Source: Deltaproteobacteria bacterium | GTDB lineage: Bacteria > Desulfobacterota > G020345765 | Direction: 5' to 3' | NCBI GenBank assembly: GCA_030616835.1 | Contig: JAUWWP010000101.1 | Coordinates: 1-7,955, forward strand | DNA: 7,955 nucleotides | Part shown: in pieces, positions 1 to 5,570 of the stretch | How positions within the stretch are numbered: the first letter of the stretch is position 1 | How the letters are laid out: the number at the start of each line of letters is the position of its first letter | Notes under the pieces: generated by a model | Databases searched by the model: none | Told to the model about the DNA's origin: nothing | Seen by the model: the letters and a program-made list of their open reading frames with translations, nothing else | Made by a program: the position numbers and the translations under genes

Positions 1-41
1 ATTTGTTTAGGGTTTAGGATTTGGGATTTAGGATTTATCAG
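1..41 (+). repeat. Dispersed 41-bp A/T-rich repeat, copy 1
   Basis: This stretch of GGATTTA/TTTAGG words recurs in the same orientation at 6369-6409 with 39 of 41 bases identical (differences at offsets 23 and 31 by eye). Both copies end in TTTATCAG. The window edge cuts the left side, so the element may extend further upstream. It does not encode a convincing protein. Confidence 0.8.
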
Positions 42-63
42 CATAATAATTATGAAATATTAT
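35..63 (+). promoter_or_regulatory. Candidate sigma70-type promoter for hisA
   Basis: TTATCA (35-40, 4 of 6 matches to TTGACA) is followed by exactly 17 bases and TATTAT (58-63, 5 of 6 matches to TATAAT). Transcription would start near 70, giving a leader of about 30 bases before hisA. The -35 box lies in the last bases of the dispersed repeat at 1-41. A/T-rich DNA yields such matches by chance, so this is only a candidate. Confidence 0.35.
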
Positions 64-101
64 GCACAGATATTTAAAACGCTTCATATAAAACGGATAA
101 A

Positions 102-830
102 ATGCTAATCATACCGGCAATTGATCTTAAAGATGGCAAGTGCGTCCGTCTCTCCCAGGGGAGGATGGATCGAGTAACACAATATTCTACCAATCCGGCT
201 GAGATTGCCCGGAAATGGGAGGGAATGGGAGCGGAGCTGATCCATCTGGTGGACCTCGATGGGGCCTCTGCCGGCAGACCAGTGAACACTAAGGCAATCA
301 GGGAGATCATTGATTCGGTGAAGATCCCTCTCCAGTTGGGCGGGGGCATAAGGGATCAGAAGACCGCGGAAAGTTACCTTTCTCTGGGGATTGACCGTAT
401 TGTCCTGGGGACCGCTGCCTATGAGCAACCGGAGCTGATAGCGGAGGCCTGCCGGAGTTATCCCGGGAAGATCCTGGTCAGTATTGATGCCCGGGAAGGG
501 AAGGTAGCCATTAAGGGCTGGGAGGAACTTACTGCCGAAGGGGCAATCGAGCTGGCCCGAAGGTTTGAAGACCTAAAAATAGCGGCTATTATTTATACCG
601 ATATCAAACGGGATGGAATGATGAGCGGGCCCAACATTGAGGAGACCCAGAGACTTGCCCAGTCACTAAAGACCCCAATTATTGCCGCCGGTGGAGTCTC
701 CAGCCTTGAGGATATCCGGGACTTAATGGAGATCGGACAGTACGGGGTGGAAGGGGTTATCATTGGCAAGGCCCTCTACTGCGGGGAGCTTGACCTCAGG
801 GAAGCCATTGAACTCACCCGGCAAAGATAA
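102..830 (+). CDS. hisA: Phosphoribosylformimino-5-aminoimidazole carboxamide ribotide isomerase (HisA)
   Basis: HisA catalyses the fourth step of histidine biosynthesis, the Amadori-type isomerisation of ProFAR to PRFAR, in the cytoplasm. The 242-residue product has the usual length and a (beta/alpha)8 barrel pattern. It opens with IIPAIDLKDGKCVRL, which contains the catalytic Asp8. The second catalytic Asp is D129 in the VSIDAR strand. Phosphate-binding glycines appear in LGGGIRD (about 80-86) and AAGGVS (195-200), and YTDIKRDG lies near 165-172. The start is the ATG directly before the conserved N-terminal strand. The Shine-Dalgarno sequence is weak (CGGATAAA). The gene usually sits between hisH and hisF, but here an unrelated gene follows after 266 bp of repeats, so hisA may stand alone or end a cluster. 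The single-substrate PriA variant is not indicated, but sequence reading cannot exclude it. Confidence 0.96.
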   Translation: MLIIPAIDLKDGKCVRLSQGRMDRVTQYSTNPAEIARKWEGMGAELIHLVDLDGASAGRPVNTKAIREIIDSVKIPLQLGGGIRDQKTAESYLSLGIDRIVLGTAAYEQPELIAEACRSYPGKILVSIDAREGKVAIKGWEELTAEGAIELARRFEDLKIAAIIYTDIKRDGMMSGPNIEETQRLAQSLKTPIIAAGGVSSLEDIRDLMEIGQYGVEGVIIGKALYCGELDLREAIELTRQR

Positions 831-848
831 CTCAATAAAAGGGTTCAA

Positions 849-889
849 GGGATCGTCCGTTCTCCGCAGTATAACTGCTACGAAGGATG
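849..889. repeat. Imperfect palindromic element downstream of hisA
   Basis: The core GCAGT-ATA-ACTGC (866-878) extends outward as an imperfect stem: TTC pairs with GAA, and TCGTCC (853-858) pairs with GGATGA (885-890) allowing one G-T. Near-identical direct repeats flank it, AAAGGGTTCAA (838-848) and AAAGGATTCAA (890-900), 10 of 11 identical. There is no T-tract after the stem, so it is not a standard intrinsic terminator. It could act as a transcript-end stabiliser or be a miniature mobile palindrome. Confidence 0.5.
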
Positions 890-902
890 AAAGGATTCAA
901 CT

Positions 903-1060
903 GGGAAAAGTTCAAATGCCAAAATCCAAATGTCAAATGAATGACAAATGACTAAATGTTAATCCTTCGACAAGCTCAGGACAAGAAGATTTTTTATTTA
1001 TTTGTCATTTGAACTTTGGATTTCATTTGGACTTTGAGCTTTGACATTTGACATTATATT
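903..1060. repeat. CAAATG-word repeat block
   Basis: The block is made of recurring words such as GTTCAAATG, CCAAATGTCAAATG and ATGACAAATG, then the complementary words (CATTTGAACTTTGG, GACATTTGACATT), so its two halves are loosely inverted. The segment 1001-1050 matches the reverse complement of 6156-6205 at 45 of 50 bases. The middle contains CCTTCGACAAGCTCAGG (964-980), a palindrome-related word also seen at 6292-6336. No gene was found here; open frames crossing it are low-complexity. Confidence 0.75.
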
Positions 1061-1083
1061 GGAGTCCTTGAATCCTATTAGAT

Positions 1084-1089
1084 AAGGAG
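1084..1089 (+). promoter_or_regulatory. Ribosome binding site fixing the GTG start at 1097
   Basis: AAGGAG lies 7 bases before the GTG at 1097. It is one of the strongest Shine-Dalgarno matches in the window and supports the non-ATG start of the cyclase-family gene. Confidence 0.8.
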
Positions 1090-1096
1090 CGGAAAG

Positions 1097-1861
1097 GTGG
1101 CGAAGAAACCCAGGTTTATTGATCTCAGTCTTCCGATTGAGAATGTTCCCAGCGAGCCCTTCTCCCCCGAAATAATCCACGAGGATCATCAGAGAGGAGG
1201 GGAGGTAATGAAGGGGATCTTTGGGTGTGAGATTGAGGATCTTCCCGATGGCCTGGGCTGGGCTAATGATACTCTAACCCTGATTACCCACGCCGGTACC
1301 CATCTGGATGCCCCCTGGCATTTTGCTCCCACCTCTGAGGGCAAAAGGGCCCGGACTATTGATGAAGTTCCCTTAGATTGGTGCTATGGAAATGGGGTAG
1401 TTCTGGATATGCGGCATAAGGCTACCGGTGAGCTAATTACTGTGAGCGATATCAAAGCTGGTTTGAAAAAAATCGGCTATAAGATTAAGCCCCGGGATAT
1501 TGTCCTGATTATGACTGGAGTTGATAAGTACTGGGGAAAGCGAGAGTATTTCTCTGAAGGCTGCGGGATGGGGAGAGAGGGAACCCTCTGGCTGATTGAG
1601 CAAGGGGTAAAGGTGATGGGAATCGATGCCTGGGGTTTTGACCGGCCCTTTAATGCAATCAGCGAAGATTTCAAAAGAACCAGGGATAAAAGCCTCCTCT
1701 GGGCCGCCCATTTTGTTGGAATCGAGAGGGAATACTGTCACCTGGAGAAGTTGGCCAATCTGGATGAGCTTCCATCCTCTGGTTTTACTCTAATCTGTTT
1801 CCCCATCAAGATCGCCGGAGCAAGTGCCGGCTGGGTGAGACCGGTGGCGATCGTTAAATAA
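1097..1861 (+). CDS. Cyclase family protein (kynurenine formamidase-like metal hydrolase)
   Basis: The 254-residue product belongs to the cyclase/kynurenine formamidase fold family (Pfam Cyclase), usually cytoplasmic Zn or Mn hydrolases acting on amide or lactone bonds. The N-terminus FIDLSLPIENVP is typical. The metal-binding signature is intact: H65-A-G-T-H69-L-D71-A-P-W-H75. The C-terminal part has the expected HFVGIE, then YCHLEKLANLDELP and a final strand with GASAGWVRP. Length is normal to slightly long for the family. It starts at GTG with a strong AAGGAG. No tryptophan degradation gene lies nearby, so true kynurenine formamidase activity cannot be claimed; relatives act on isatin, arylformamides or polyketide intermediates. 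Its stop overlaps the opposing zinc-ribbon gene by 8 bp. Confidence 0.9.
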   Translation: MAKKPRFIDLSLPIENVPSEPFSPEIIHEDHQRGGEVMKGIFGCEIEDLPDGLGWANDTLTLITHAGTHLDAPWHFAPTSEGKRARTIDEVPLDWCYGNGVVLDMRHKATGELITVSDIKAGLKKIGYKIKPRDIVLIMTGVDKYWGKREYFSEGCGMGREGTLWLIEQGVKVMGIDAWGFDRPFNAISEDFKRTRDKSLLWAAHFVGIEREYCHLEKLANLDELPSSGFTLICFPIKIAGASAGWVRPVAIVK

Positions 1862-2225
1862 GCCGAAACCTTCTTTTCTTCTTTGGCTTTCCCCGGGAAG
1901 AATTGGGCAAATCCTTACTAAGCATTAGATTAATTGCCTCCCTCTGAAAGGTAGTGGCAAGTTGATCGTCTGCTCTTTGCTTGAGGATCTCCTGATAATT
2001 GGCAACTGCCTCTGGTAAAAGGCCTTCTTTGTTGCAATAAACAATATATGCGCGGTGCCGATTCTCATTTTGATAGTCTTTTAAGACGGCCTCCCACAGT
2101 CCTTCCACTCGTCCCTTTGTTTCCTCTTCCTGCTTAAGAACCTTCTGGTATTTCTCAATAACTATCCCGCACTTAATACACTCGGGTGATTCCTTTTGTT
2201 CAAATCCGCACTTCGGGCAGATCAT
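1854..2225 (-). CDS. Small zinc-ribbon protein of unknown function
   Basis: This 123-residue protein begins MICPKCGFEQKESPECIKCG. The two CxxC pairs (C3/C6 and C16/C19) form a compact zinc-ribbon knuckle. A charged, probably helical region follows (IEKYQKVLKQEEETKGRVEGLWEAV is spread over residues 22-46). The middle, with KEGLLPEAVANYQEIL and DDQLATTFQREAINLML, looks like one or two TPR-type helices. The tail is strongly basic (KPKKKRRFRLI). Short proteins of this kind with an N-terminal zinc ribbon are common in uncultured and deltaproteobacterial-like genomes and have no assigned job. The start has a GGGG-type ribosome site lying inside a CCCCGTTAGAA repeat copy. It is convergent with the cyclase gene, overlapping it by 8 bp, and lies downstream of the FmdB-type gene in the same direction. 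Confidence 0.8.
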   Translation of the reverse strand: MICPKCGFEQKESPECIKCGIVIEKYQKVLKQEEETKGRVEGLWEAVLKDYQNENRHRAYIVYCNKEGLLPEAVANYQEILKQRADDQLATTFQREAINLMLSKDLPNSSRGKPKKKRRFRLI

Positions 2226-2230
2226 CTTTT

Positions 2231-2244
2231 ACCCCGTTAGAAAT
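2231..2244. repeat. CCCCGTTAGAA repeat, solitary copy
   Basis: ACCCCGTTAGAAAT here shares 13 bases (CCCCGTTAGAAAT) with 2293-2305. On the minus strand it reads ATTTCTAACGGGGT and ends 5 bases before the ATG of the zinc-ribbon gene, so its GGGG is the only Shine-Dalgarno-like stretch that gene has. Confidence 0.7.
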
Positions 2245-2292
2245 ACGCCTGAGGTGAACTAAAGCCCCGTGTGAGCTCAGTAAGACCCCCTG

Positions 2293-2327
2293 CCCCGTTA
2301 GAAATCCATGTGACCCTTCTAACGGGG
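2293..2327. repeat. Perfect 11-bp hairpin made of two inverted CCCCGTTAGAA copies
   Basis: CCCCGTTAGAA (2293-2303) and TTCTAACGGGG (2317-2327) are perfect inverted copies around a 13-base loop. The hairpin begins one base after the stop codon of the minus-strand FmdB-type gene, so it sits at the 3' end of that transcript. The minus strand shows no T-tract after it (it reads CAGGGGGTC), which argues against a classic intrinsic terminator. A stabilising 3' hairpin or a dispersed palindromic repeat fits better. Confidence 0.75.
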
Positions 2328-2328
2328 T

Positions 2329-2631
2329 TTACTCGTTACCCTCTGAGTCCGAGGAAGAAGGGGCCTCCGTGGCATAGGGGCATCCTCCCGGAGGTGGTCC
2401 CCCCATTCCTGGATACTGGGGGACAAAGTTCACATTACCCATCTTTTTCAGTTCACTCAGCGTATCTGCCATTGACTGGGATCTTGAGGTGGAAAAGGAA
2501 GAAAGAACCTTGCTGAGTCTTCTGCTCCCACATTTGCTGCATTTCCTACCCCAGAGCTTTATTTCCCCTACCCTCTCCAGAAATGAGGAGATCTCCCCAC
2601 ACTTACGGCACTGATACTCATAAATTGGCAT
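2329..2631 (-). CDS. FmdB-family zinc-ribbon protein
   Basis: The 100-residue product opens MPIYEYQCRKCG, the hallmark of the FmdB/CxxC-CxxC putative regulatory family. Metal-binding cysteines are C8, C11, C31 and C34, with GEISSFLERVGE between them. The sequence KCSKCGSRRLSKVLSSFS then matches the usual family ending of the zinc fold. The rest is a low-complexity tail: a Gly/Pro stretch (QYPGMGGPPPGGCPY) followed by an acidic Ser/Asp/Glu end. The family was first noted beside formamidase/amidase operons and is presumed regulatory, but no biochemical role is established. I chose the start at 2631 because it matches the family N-terminus and has GGGAGG 6 bases upstream. A longer frame to 2793 would translate a dispersed repeat. 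Confidence 0.88.
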   Translation of the reverse strand: MPIYEYQCRKCGEISSFLERVGEIKLWGRKCSKCGSRRLSKVLSSFSTSRSQSMADTLSELKKMGNVNFVPQYPGMGGPPPGGCPYATEAPSSSDSEGNE

Positions 2632-2637
2632 CCTTTC

Positions 2638-2643
2638 CCTCCC
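2638..2643 (-). promoter_or_regulatory. Ribosome binding site fixing the FmdB-type start at 2631
   Basis: On the minus strand GGGAGG lies 6 bases before the ATG that begins MPIYEY. It supports the short 100-residue form over the 154-residue extension. Confidence 0.75.
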
Positions 2644-2730
2644 TTTGCCCCGCAGAAAGCAACACTCTTTCCCTCTCCATAGAATTAAGATAATTTTTTC
2701 ATTTGTTGGTTTAAAAGTCAATAGGCGGAA

Positions 2731-2790
2731 CAAATCCCAAAAGAGAAATTTGTTTCGTGTAATTCGTGAAATTCGTGGTTCAAATCCCAA
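2731..2790 (-). repeat. CACGAATTTCACGAATTACACGAA repeat family, 50-bp period, minus orientation
   Basis: Read on the minus strand from 2790, a 37-base core (2754-2790) contains GAACCACGAATTTCACG and GAATTACACGAA. It matches 7452-7488 on the plus strand with one difference. The first ten bases of the unit, TTGGGATTTG on the minus strand, recur at 2740-2731, exactly 50 bases on, so a second unit is truncated here. The same 50-base spacing separates the two plus-strand copies near 7451-7550. Confidence 0.8.
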
Positions 2791-2817
2791 CAATTATTTG
2801 CAATTTATATAAAGCTC

Positions 2818-2844
2818 TTGTTATTAATAAAACCCTATGATAAT
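2818..2844 (+). promoter_or_regulatory. Weak candidate promoter for the YhaM-type gene
   Basis: TTGTTA (2818-2823) is followed after 15 bases by GATAAT (2839-2844) in the A/T-rich spacer between the divergent genes. The spacing is short and the region is A/T-rich, so the match is suggestive only. Confidence 0.25.
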
Positions 2845-2905
2845 GTTAGTATTTAAAGCGGAGGAGATTATCGAAAATTCGGTAAGTTATTGAGGGGGGA
2901 AAGGT

Positions 2906-3871
2906 TTGCCGATGGAAAGGATAAAGGTGGAGCAGATTAAAGAGAGGGATCTGGTAGAGAGCATTTTCCTGGTGAAGAGTAAGACTCTGGCAGTGGGAAA
3001 GAGCGGGAAGCCCTACCTGGGCCTGGTGCTTATGGATAGTAGCGGAGAGATTGAAGGGAGAGTCTGGGAGGAGGCGGAGGAGGTCTCCCGACTATTTGAT
3101 CAGGACGACTTTATAAAGCTCAGGGGAAGAGTAGTAAGCTATCAAGGGAGTCTCCAGATAGCTATCAGCCAGATTAAAAAATACGACGAGGGGGAGGTAG
3201 ATCTAAAAGACTTCCAACCTGTTACTGAGAAAGATAGCGAGAGAATGTTCCAGGAGCTCAAAAAGATAACCGAACAGGTACAGGATCAACATTTAAAGAA
3301 ACTCTTAAACTTGATACTTGAGGATGAAAAGATTGCCAAGCTCTTCAAGAATGCCCCGGCTGCCAAAAGCATGCACCATGCCTACCTCGGGGGACTGCTG
3401 GAGCATACCCTCTCGGTAGCCCGGCTAATCCGGCTTGCCTCCGAGCACTACCAGAATATCAATCAGGACCTCCTCTTGGCCGGAGGTATCCTCCACGATA
3501 TCGGCAAGATCTATGAGCTTACTTACGATCGCGCCTTTAACTATTCCGATGAAGGAAAGCTACTCGGCCATATCGTTATCGGGGTAGAGCTAATCGAGGA
3601 GAAGATCAAGAATATCCCTGATTTCCCGACCGAATTGGCCATGCTACTCAAGCACATGATCCTCAGCCACCATGGCCAATACGAATTTGGTTCACCCAAA
3701 AGACCCAAGATAGTAGAGGCAATAATCCTTTACTATCTGGAGGATATGGACTCAAAGGTGAGCAGCGTCCAGTCCCTGATTAAAAAGGAGAAGGAAACCG
3801 GGTCCAAGTGGACCAGCTATCACCGTCTCTATGATCGCTTTATCTATAAAGGAGAAAAAGGCGACGAGTAG
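2906..3871 (+). CDS. YhaM-type 3'-5' exoribonuclease (OB-fold plus HD domain)
   Basis: The 321-residue product has the two-domain layout of the YhaM/CBF1 exoribonuclease family, cytoplasmic Mn-dependent enzymes that trim RNA or DNA from the 3' end. An OB fold spans about residues 10-95 (VESIFLVKSKTLAVGKSGKPY, then GRVVSYQGSLQIAI). A linker leads to an HD phosphohydrolase domain with its metal ligands visible: H157/H158 in SMHHAYLGGLLEH with H167, H197-D198 in GILHDIGK, H222 in GKLLGH, H255-H256 in ILSHHG, and D280/D282 in LEDMDSK. Length agrees with Bacillus YhaM (about 314). It starts at TTG 2906, with a G-rich ribosome site at 2894-2904; an ATG at 2912 two codons on is equally possible. The A/T-rich spacer upstream separates it from the divergent FmdB-type gene. 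The family is best known in Firmicutes but occurs widely. The substrate here is unproven. Confidence 0.88.
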   Translation: MPMERIKVEQIKERDLVESIFLVKSKTLAVGKSGKPYLGLVLMDSSGEIEGRVWEEAEEVSRLFDQDDFIKLRGRVVSYQGSLQIAISQIKKYDEGEVDLKDFQPVTEKDSERMFQELKKITEQVQDQHLKKLLNLILEDEKIAKLFKNAPAAKSMHHAYLGGLLEHTLSVARLIRLASEHYQNINQDLLLAGGILHDIGKIYELTYDRAFNYSDEGKLLGHIVIGVELIEEKIKNIPDFPTELAMLLKHMILSHHGQYEFGSPKRPKIVEAIILYYLEDMDSKVSSVQSLIKKEKETGSKWTSYHRLYDRFIYKGEKGDE

Positions 3872-3897
3872 ATTAAACCTGCTGTCAGGCTAAGAAA

Positions 3898-3926
3898 TTG
3901 ACAGAAAAGGGCATTTCAGTTACTAT
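3898..3926 (+). promoter_or_regulatory. Candidate sigma70-type promoter for the PATAN/J/TPR gene and def
   Basis: A perfect TTGACA (3898-3903), a 17-base spacer and TACTAT (3921-3926, 4 of 6) lie in the 87-bp gap after the YhaM-type gene. Transcription would begin near 3933, leaving a leader of roughly 26 bases. It is the best promoter match in the window and suggests that the following two genes form their own unit. Confidence 0.5.
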
Positions 3927-3958
3927 TTAATTAAGAGAACTTACCCAAGTTATTACCT

Positions 3959-5557
3959 ATGGAAGCTGGAAATTTCAAAGATACCAGCCTTCCCCAAATC
4001 CTCCTCGATCTCTACACTTCAGGTGAAAGCGGCGTCCTGCGGCTGAAGCATGGAAAGGTGCTTAAATCCATATATTTTATGATGGGAATGCCTGTCTTTG
4101 CTTCTTCCACTGAGAAAGAGGACCGGATGGGGGAAATGCTTTGCCGCAAAAAGATCATTACCGATCTTCAGCTAAGGGAATGTCTTGCGGAGGCTGAGAT
4201 TACCGAGAAAAGACTGGGTACGGTTCTGGTGGAGAAGGACCTCCTAAAGCCTGAGGCCCTGGTGGTGGCAGTTGTTGATCAGGTAGAGGAGATTATCTAC
4301 AGCCTGTTTGGGTGGGAGGAGGGAGAGTATAGCTTTGTCCGCGGGGAGCAAACGAGCAATGAGGTGATCACCCTAAATATGAGCGCTGCCAACCTGATAA
4401 TGGAGGGAATCAGAAGAAAATACTCAATAGAGAAGCTAAAGAGGGTTTTGGGATCCCCCCGAAGTGTTCTGGCCACCACCTCTGATCCCAAATACCGATT
4501 CCAGGAGCTTCAATTAACTCCCAACGAGTCAAAGGTTATTGAACTGGTGGATGGCAACCGAAGCATTAGTGAAATCCTGGAGGAAAACGAGGTAAGCGAG
4601 CTGGAATCCTGTCAGGCTCTGGCTGGTCTGTTGCTGCTTAAGACCCTGGAGGTCAAAGGTGAGGAGCATGAAGGGCTAATACTTCTTGAGGATGAGAAAG
4701 TTCCCGAAGCCGAGATGTTTCCCGAGGCAGAGATAGTTCCCGAGGCAGAGATAGTTCCCGAGGCAGAGATAGTTCCCGAGGCAGAGATAGTTCCCGAAGC
4801 AGAGATAGTTCCCGAGGCAGAGATAGTTCCCGAAGCAGAGATAGCTCCCGAAGCCAGTGATATCTCCATCCGAAAACAGGAGATCCAGAAGAGATTCCAG
4901 AAGCTCTCGGAGATGAACCTCTATGAGAAGCTGGGCCTGAGTAAGACCGCTGCCAAAGAAGAGATTGTTGAGGCCTATACGCGCATGTCCAAAGAATTCC
5001 ATCCGGAAAAATTCTCCGATCCTTCCTTTGATGAGATTAGGGAGCAGGGCATGGAGATCTTTAACCAGATAACTGAGGCTTATACCGTCCTGTTTAAGGA
5101 TGAATCCCGGGCCCAGTATGATCAGCGCTTAGCAAAAGAGGTACTTACCTCCTTACTGGATGAGGAGTTGGATCCCCAGGCTGCCAAAAAGCACTGCGAA
5201 AGGGGAAAGGTTCTCTTCCAGGAGCGTAGATACCAGGAAGCCCTTGATGCCTTTCGGCTGGCAATTCAGCTCGACCCCAACGTTGCGGAGTATTATACCG
5301 GCCTGGGTTTACTTTACACAATGGGGATTGGTGGTCAGCGCCCCCGGATTGAGGAAGCAGAAAGAAGTTTCAAAAAGGCCATTTACCTGGATCAAAAAGA
5401 GGCTCGCAATTATTTTTATCTGGGTGTTCTTTATAAAAACAAACAGGCAATGGACCTGGCTAAGGAGTACTTTGAGAGGGCCCTGGAGGTTAATCCTCGC
5501 CACAGTGGAGCCCGGCAGGAGCTTGTGAAGATCCGGAAAGCCAAGAAGAGCAGGTAA
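3959..5557 (+). CDS. PATAN/DUF4388 - hexapeptide repeat - J domain - TPR protein
   Basis: The 532-residue protein has no signal peptide or membrane segment and is probably a cytoplasmic scaffold. Residues 1 to about 110 match the DUF4388/PATAN domain (GNFKDTSLPQILLDLYTSGESG, GVLRLKHG, IYFMMGMPVFASS), which occurs in response-regulator and motility-related proteins. Residues 187-232 look like a small winged-helix module (LTPNESKVIELVDG). Residues 248-299 are eight PEAEI-type hexapeptides plus a partial ninth. Residues 320-391 form a J domain (NLYEKLGL, then AYTRMSKEFHPEKF), but the HPD triad is H348-P349-E350. Three TPRs follow at 408-441, 442-480 (with a five-residue insertion) and 481-514, and then a basic tail. 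The ATG start matches the beginning of the PATAN domain, although no Shine-Dalgarno sequence is visible. def follows after 13 bp. The HPE triad makes ordinary DnaK stimulation doubtful; assembly or signalling is an inference. Confidence 0.85.
   Translation: MEAGNFKDTSLPQILLDLYTSGESGVLRLKHGKVLKSIYFMMGMPVFASSTEKEDRMGEMLCRKKIITDLQLRECLAEAEITEKRLGTVLVEKDLLKPEALVVAVVDQVEEIIYSLFGWEEGEYSFVRGEQTSNEVITLNMSAANLIMEGIRRKYSIEKLKRVLGSPRSVLATTSDPKYRFQELQLTPNESKVIELVDGNRSISEILEENEVSELESCQALAGLLLLKTLEVKGEEHEGLILLEDEKVPEAEMFPEAEIVPEAEIVPEAEIVPEAEIVPEAEIVPEAEIVPEAEIAPEASDISIRKQEIQKRFQKLSEMNLYEKLGLSKTAAKEEIVEAYTRMSKEFHPEKFSDPSFDEIREQGMEIFNQITEAYTVLFKDESRAQYDQRLAKEVLTSLLDEELDPQAAKKHCERGKVLFQERRYQEALDAFRLAIQLDPNVAEYYTGLGLLYTMGIGGQRPRIEEAERSFKKAIYLDQKEARNYFYLGVLYKNKQAMDLAKEYFERALEVNPRHSGARQELVKIRKAKKSR
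4700..4855 (+). repeat. 18-bp in-frame tandem repeat (VPEAEI hexapeptide)
   Basis: Eight complete 18-base units start at 4700, 4718, 4736, 4754, 4772, 4790, 4808 and 4826, with a partial ninth at 4844. Units at 4736, 4754, 4772 and 4808 are identical; those at 4790 and 4826 differ by one silent G-to-A in the Glu codon. The outer units diverge more (PEAEM, FPEAEI, APEAS). This is the usual pattern of a young array growing from the middle. The array links the winged-helix-like part to the J domain and codes an acidic Pro/Glu-rich linker. Confidence 0.95.
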
Positions 5558-5570
5558 AACAGTTTAGAAT

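Noticed and set aside
763..951. Plus-strand frame of 62 codons overlapping the hisA end
   Set aside because: It runs out of frame over the hisA 3' end and into palindrome and CAAATG-word repeats; there is no domain or ribosome-site support.
998..1189. Minus-strand frame of 63 codons before the cyclase gene
   Set aside because: Half of it is the antisense of the cyclase gene and the rest is repeat DNA.
2293..2327. Rho-independent terminator after the FmdB-type gene
   Set aside because: The stem is perfect, but no T-tract follows on the minus strand, so it is recorded as a repeat hairpin only.
2632..2793. N-terminal extension of the FmdB-type protein to a TTG at 2793
   Set aside because: The extra 54 residues are translated from the CACGAATT dispersed repeat and spacer DNA. 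The family start MPIYEY and a good ribosome site lie at 2631.
4612..5002. Minus-strand open frames over the hexapeptide repeat
   Set aside because: They are mirror frames of the 18-bp tandem repeat (repetitive SASGTI and LGNYLC peptides) inside a well-supported gene.
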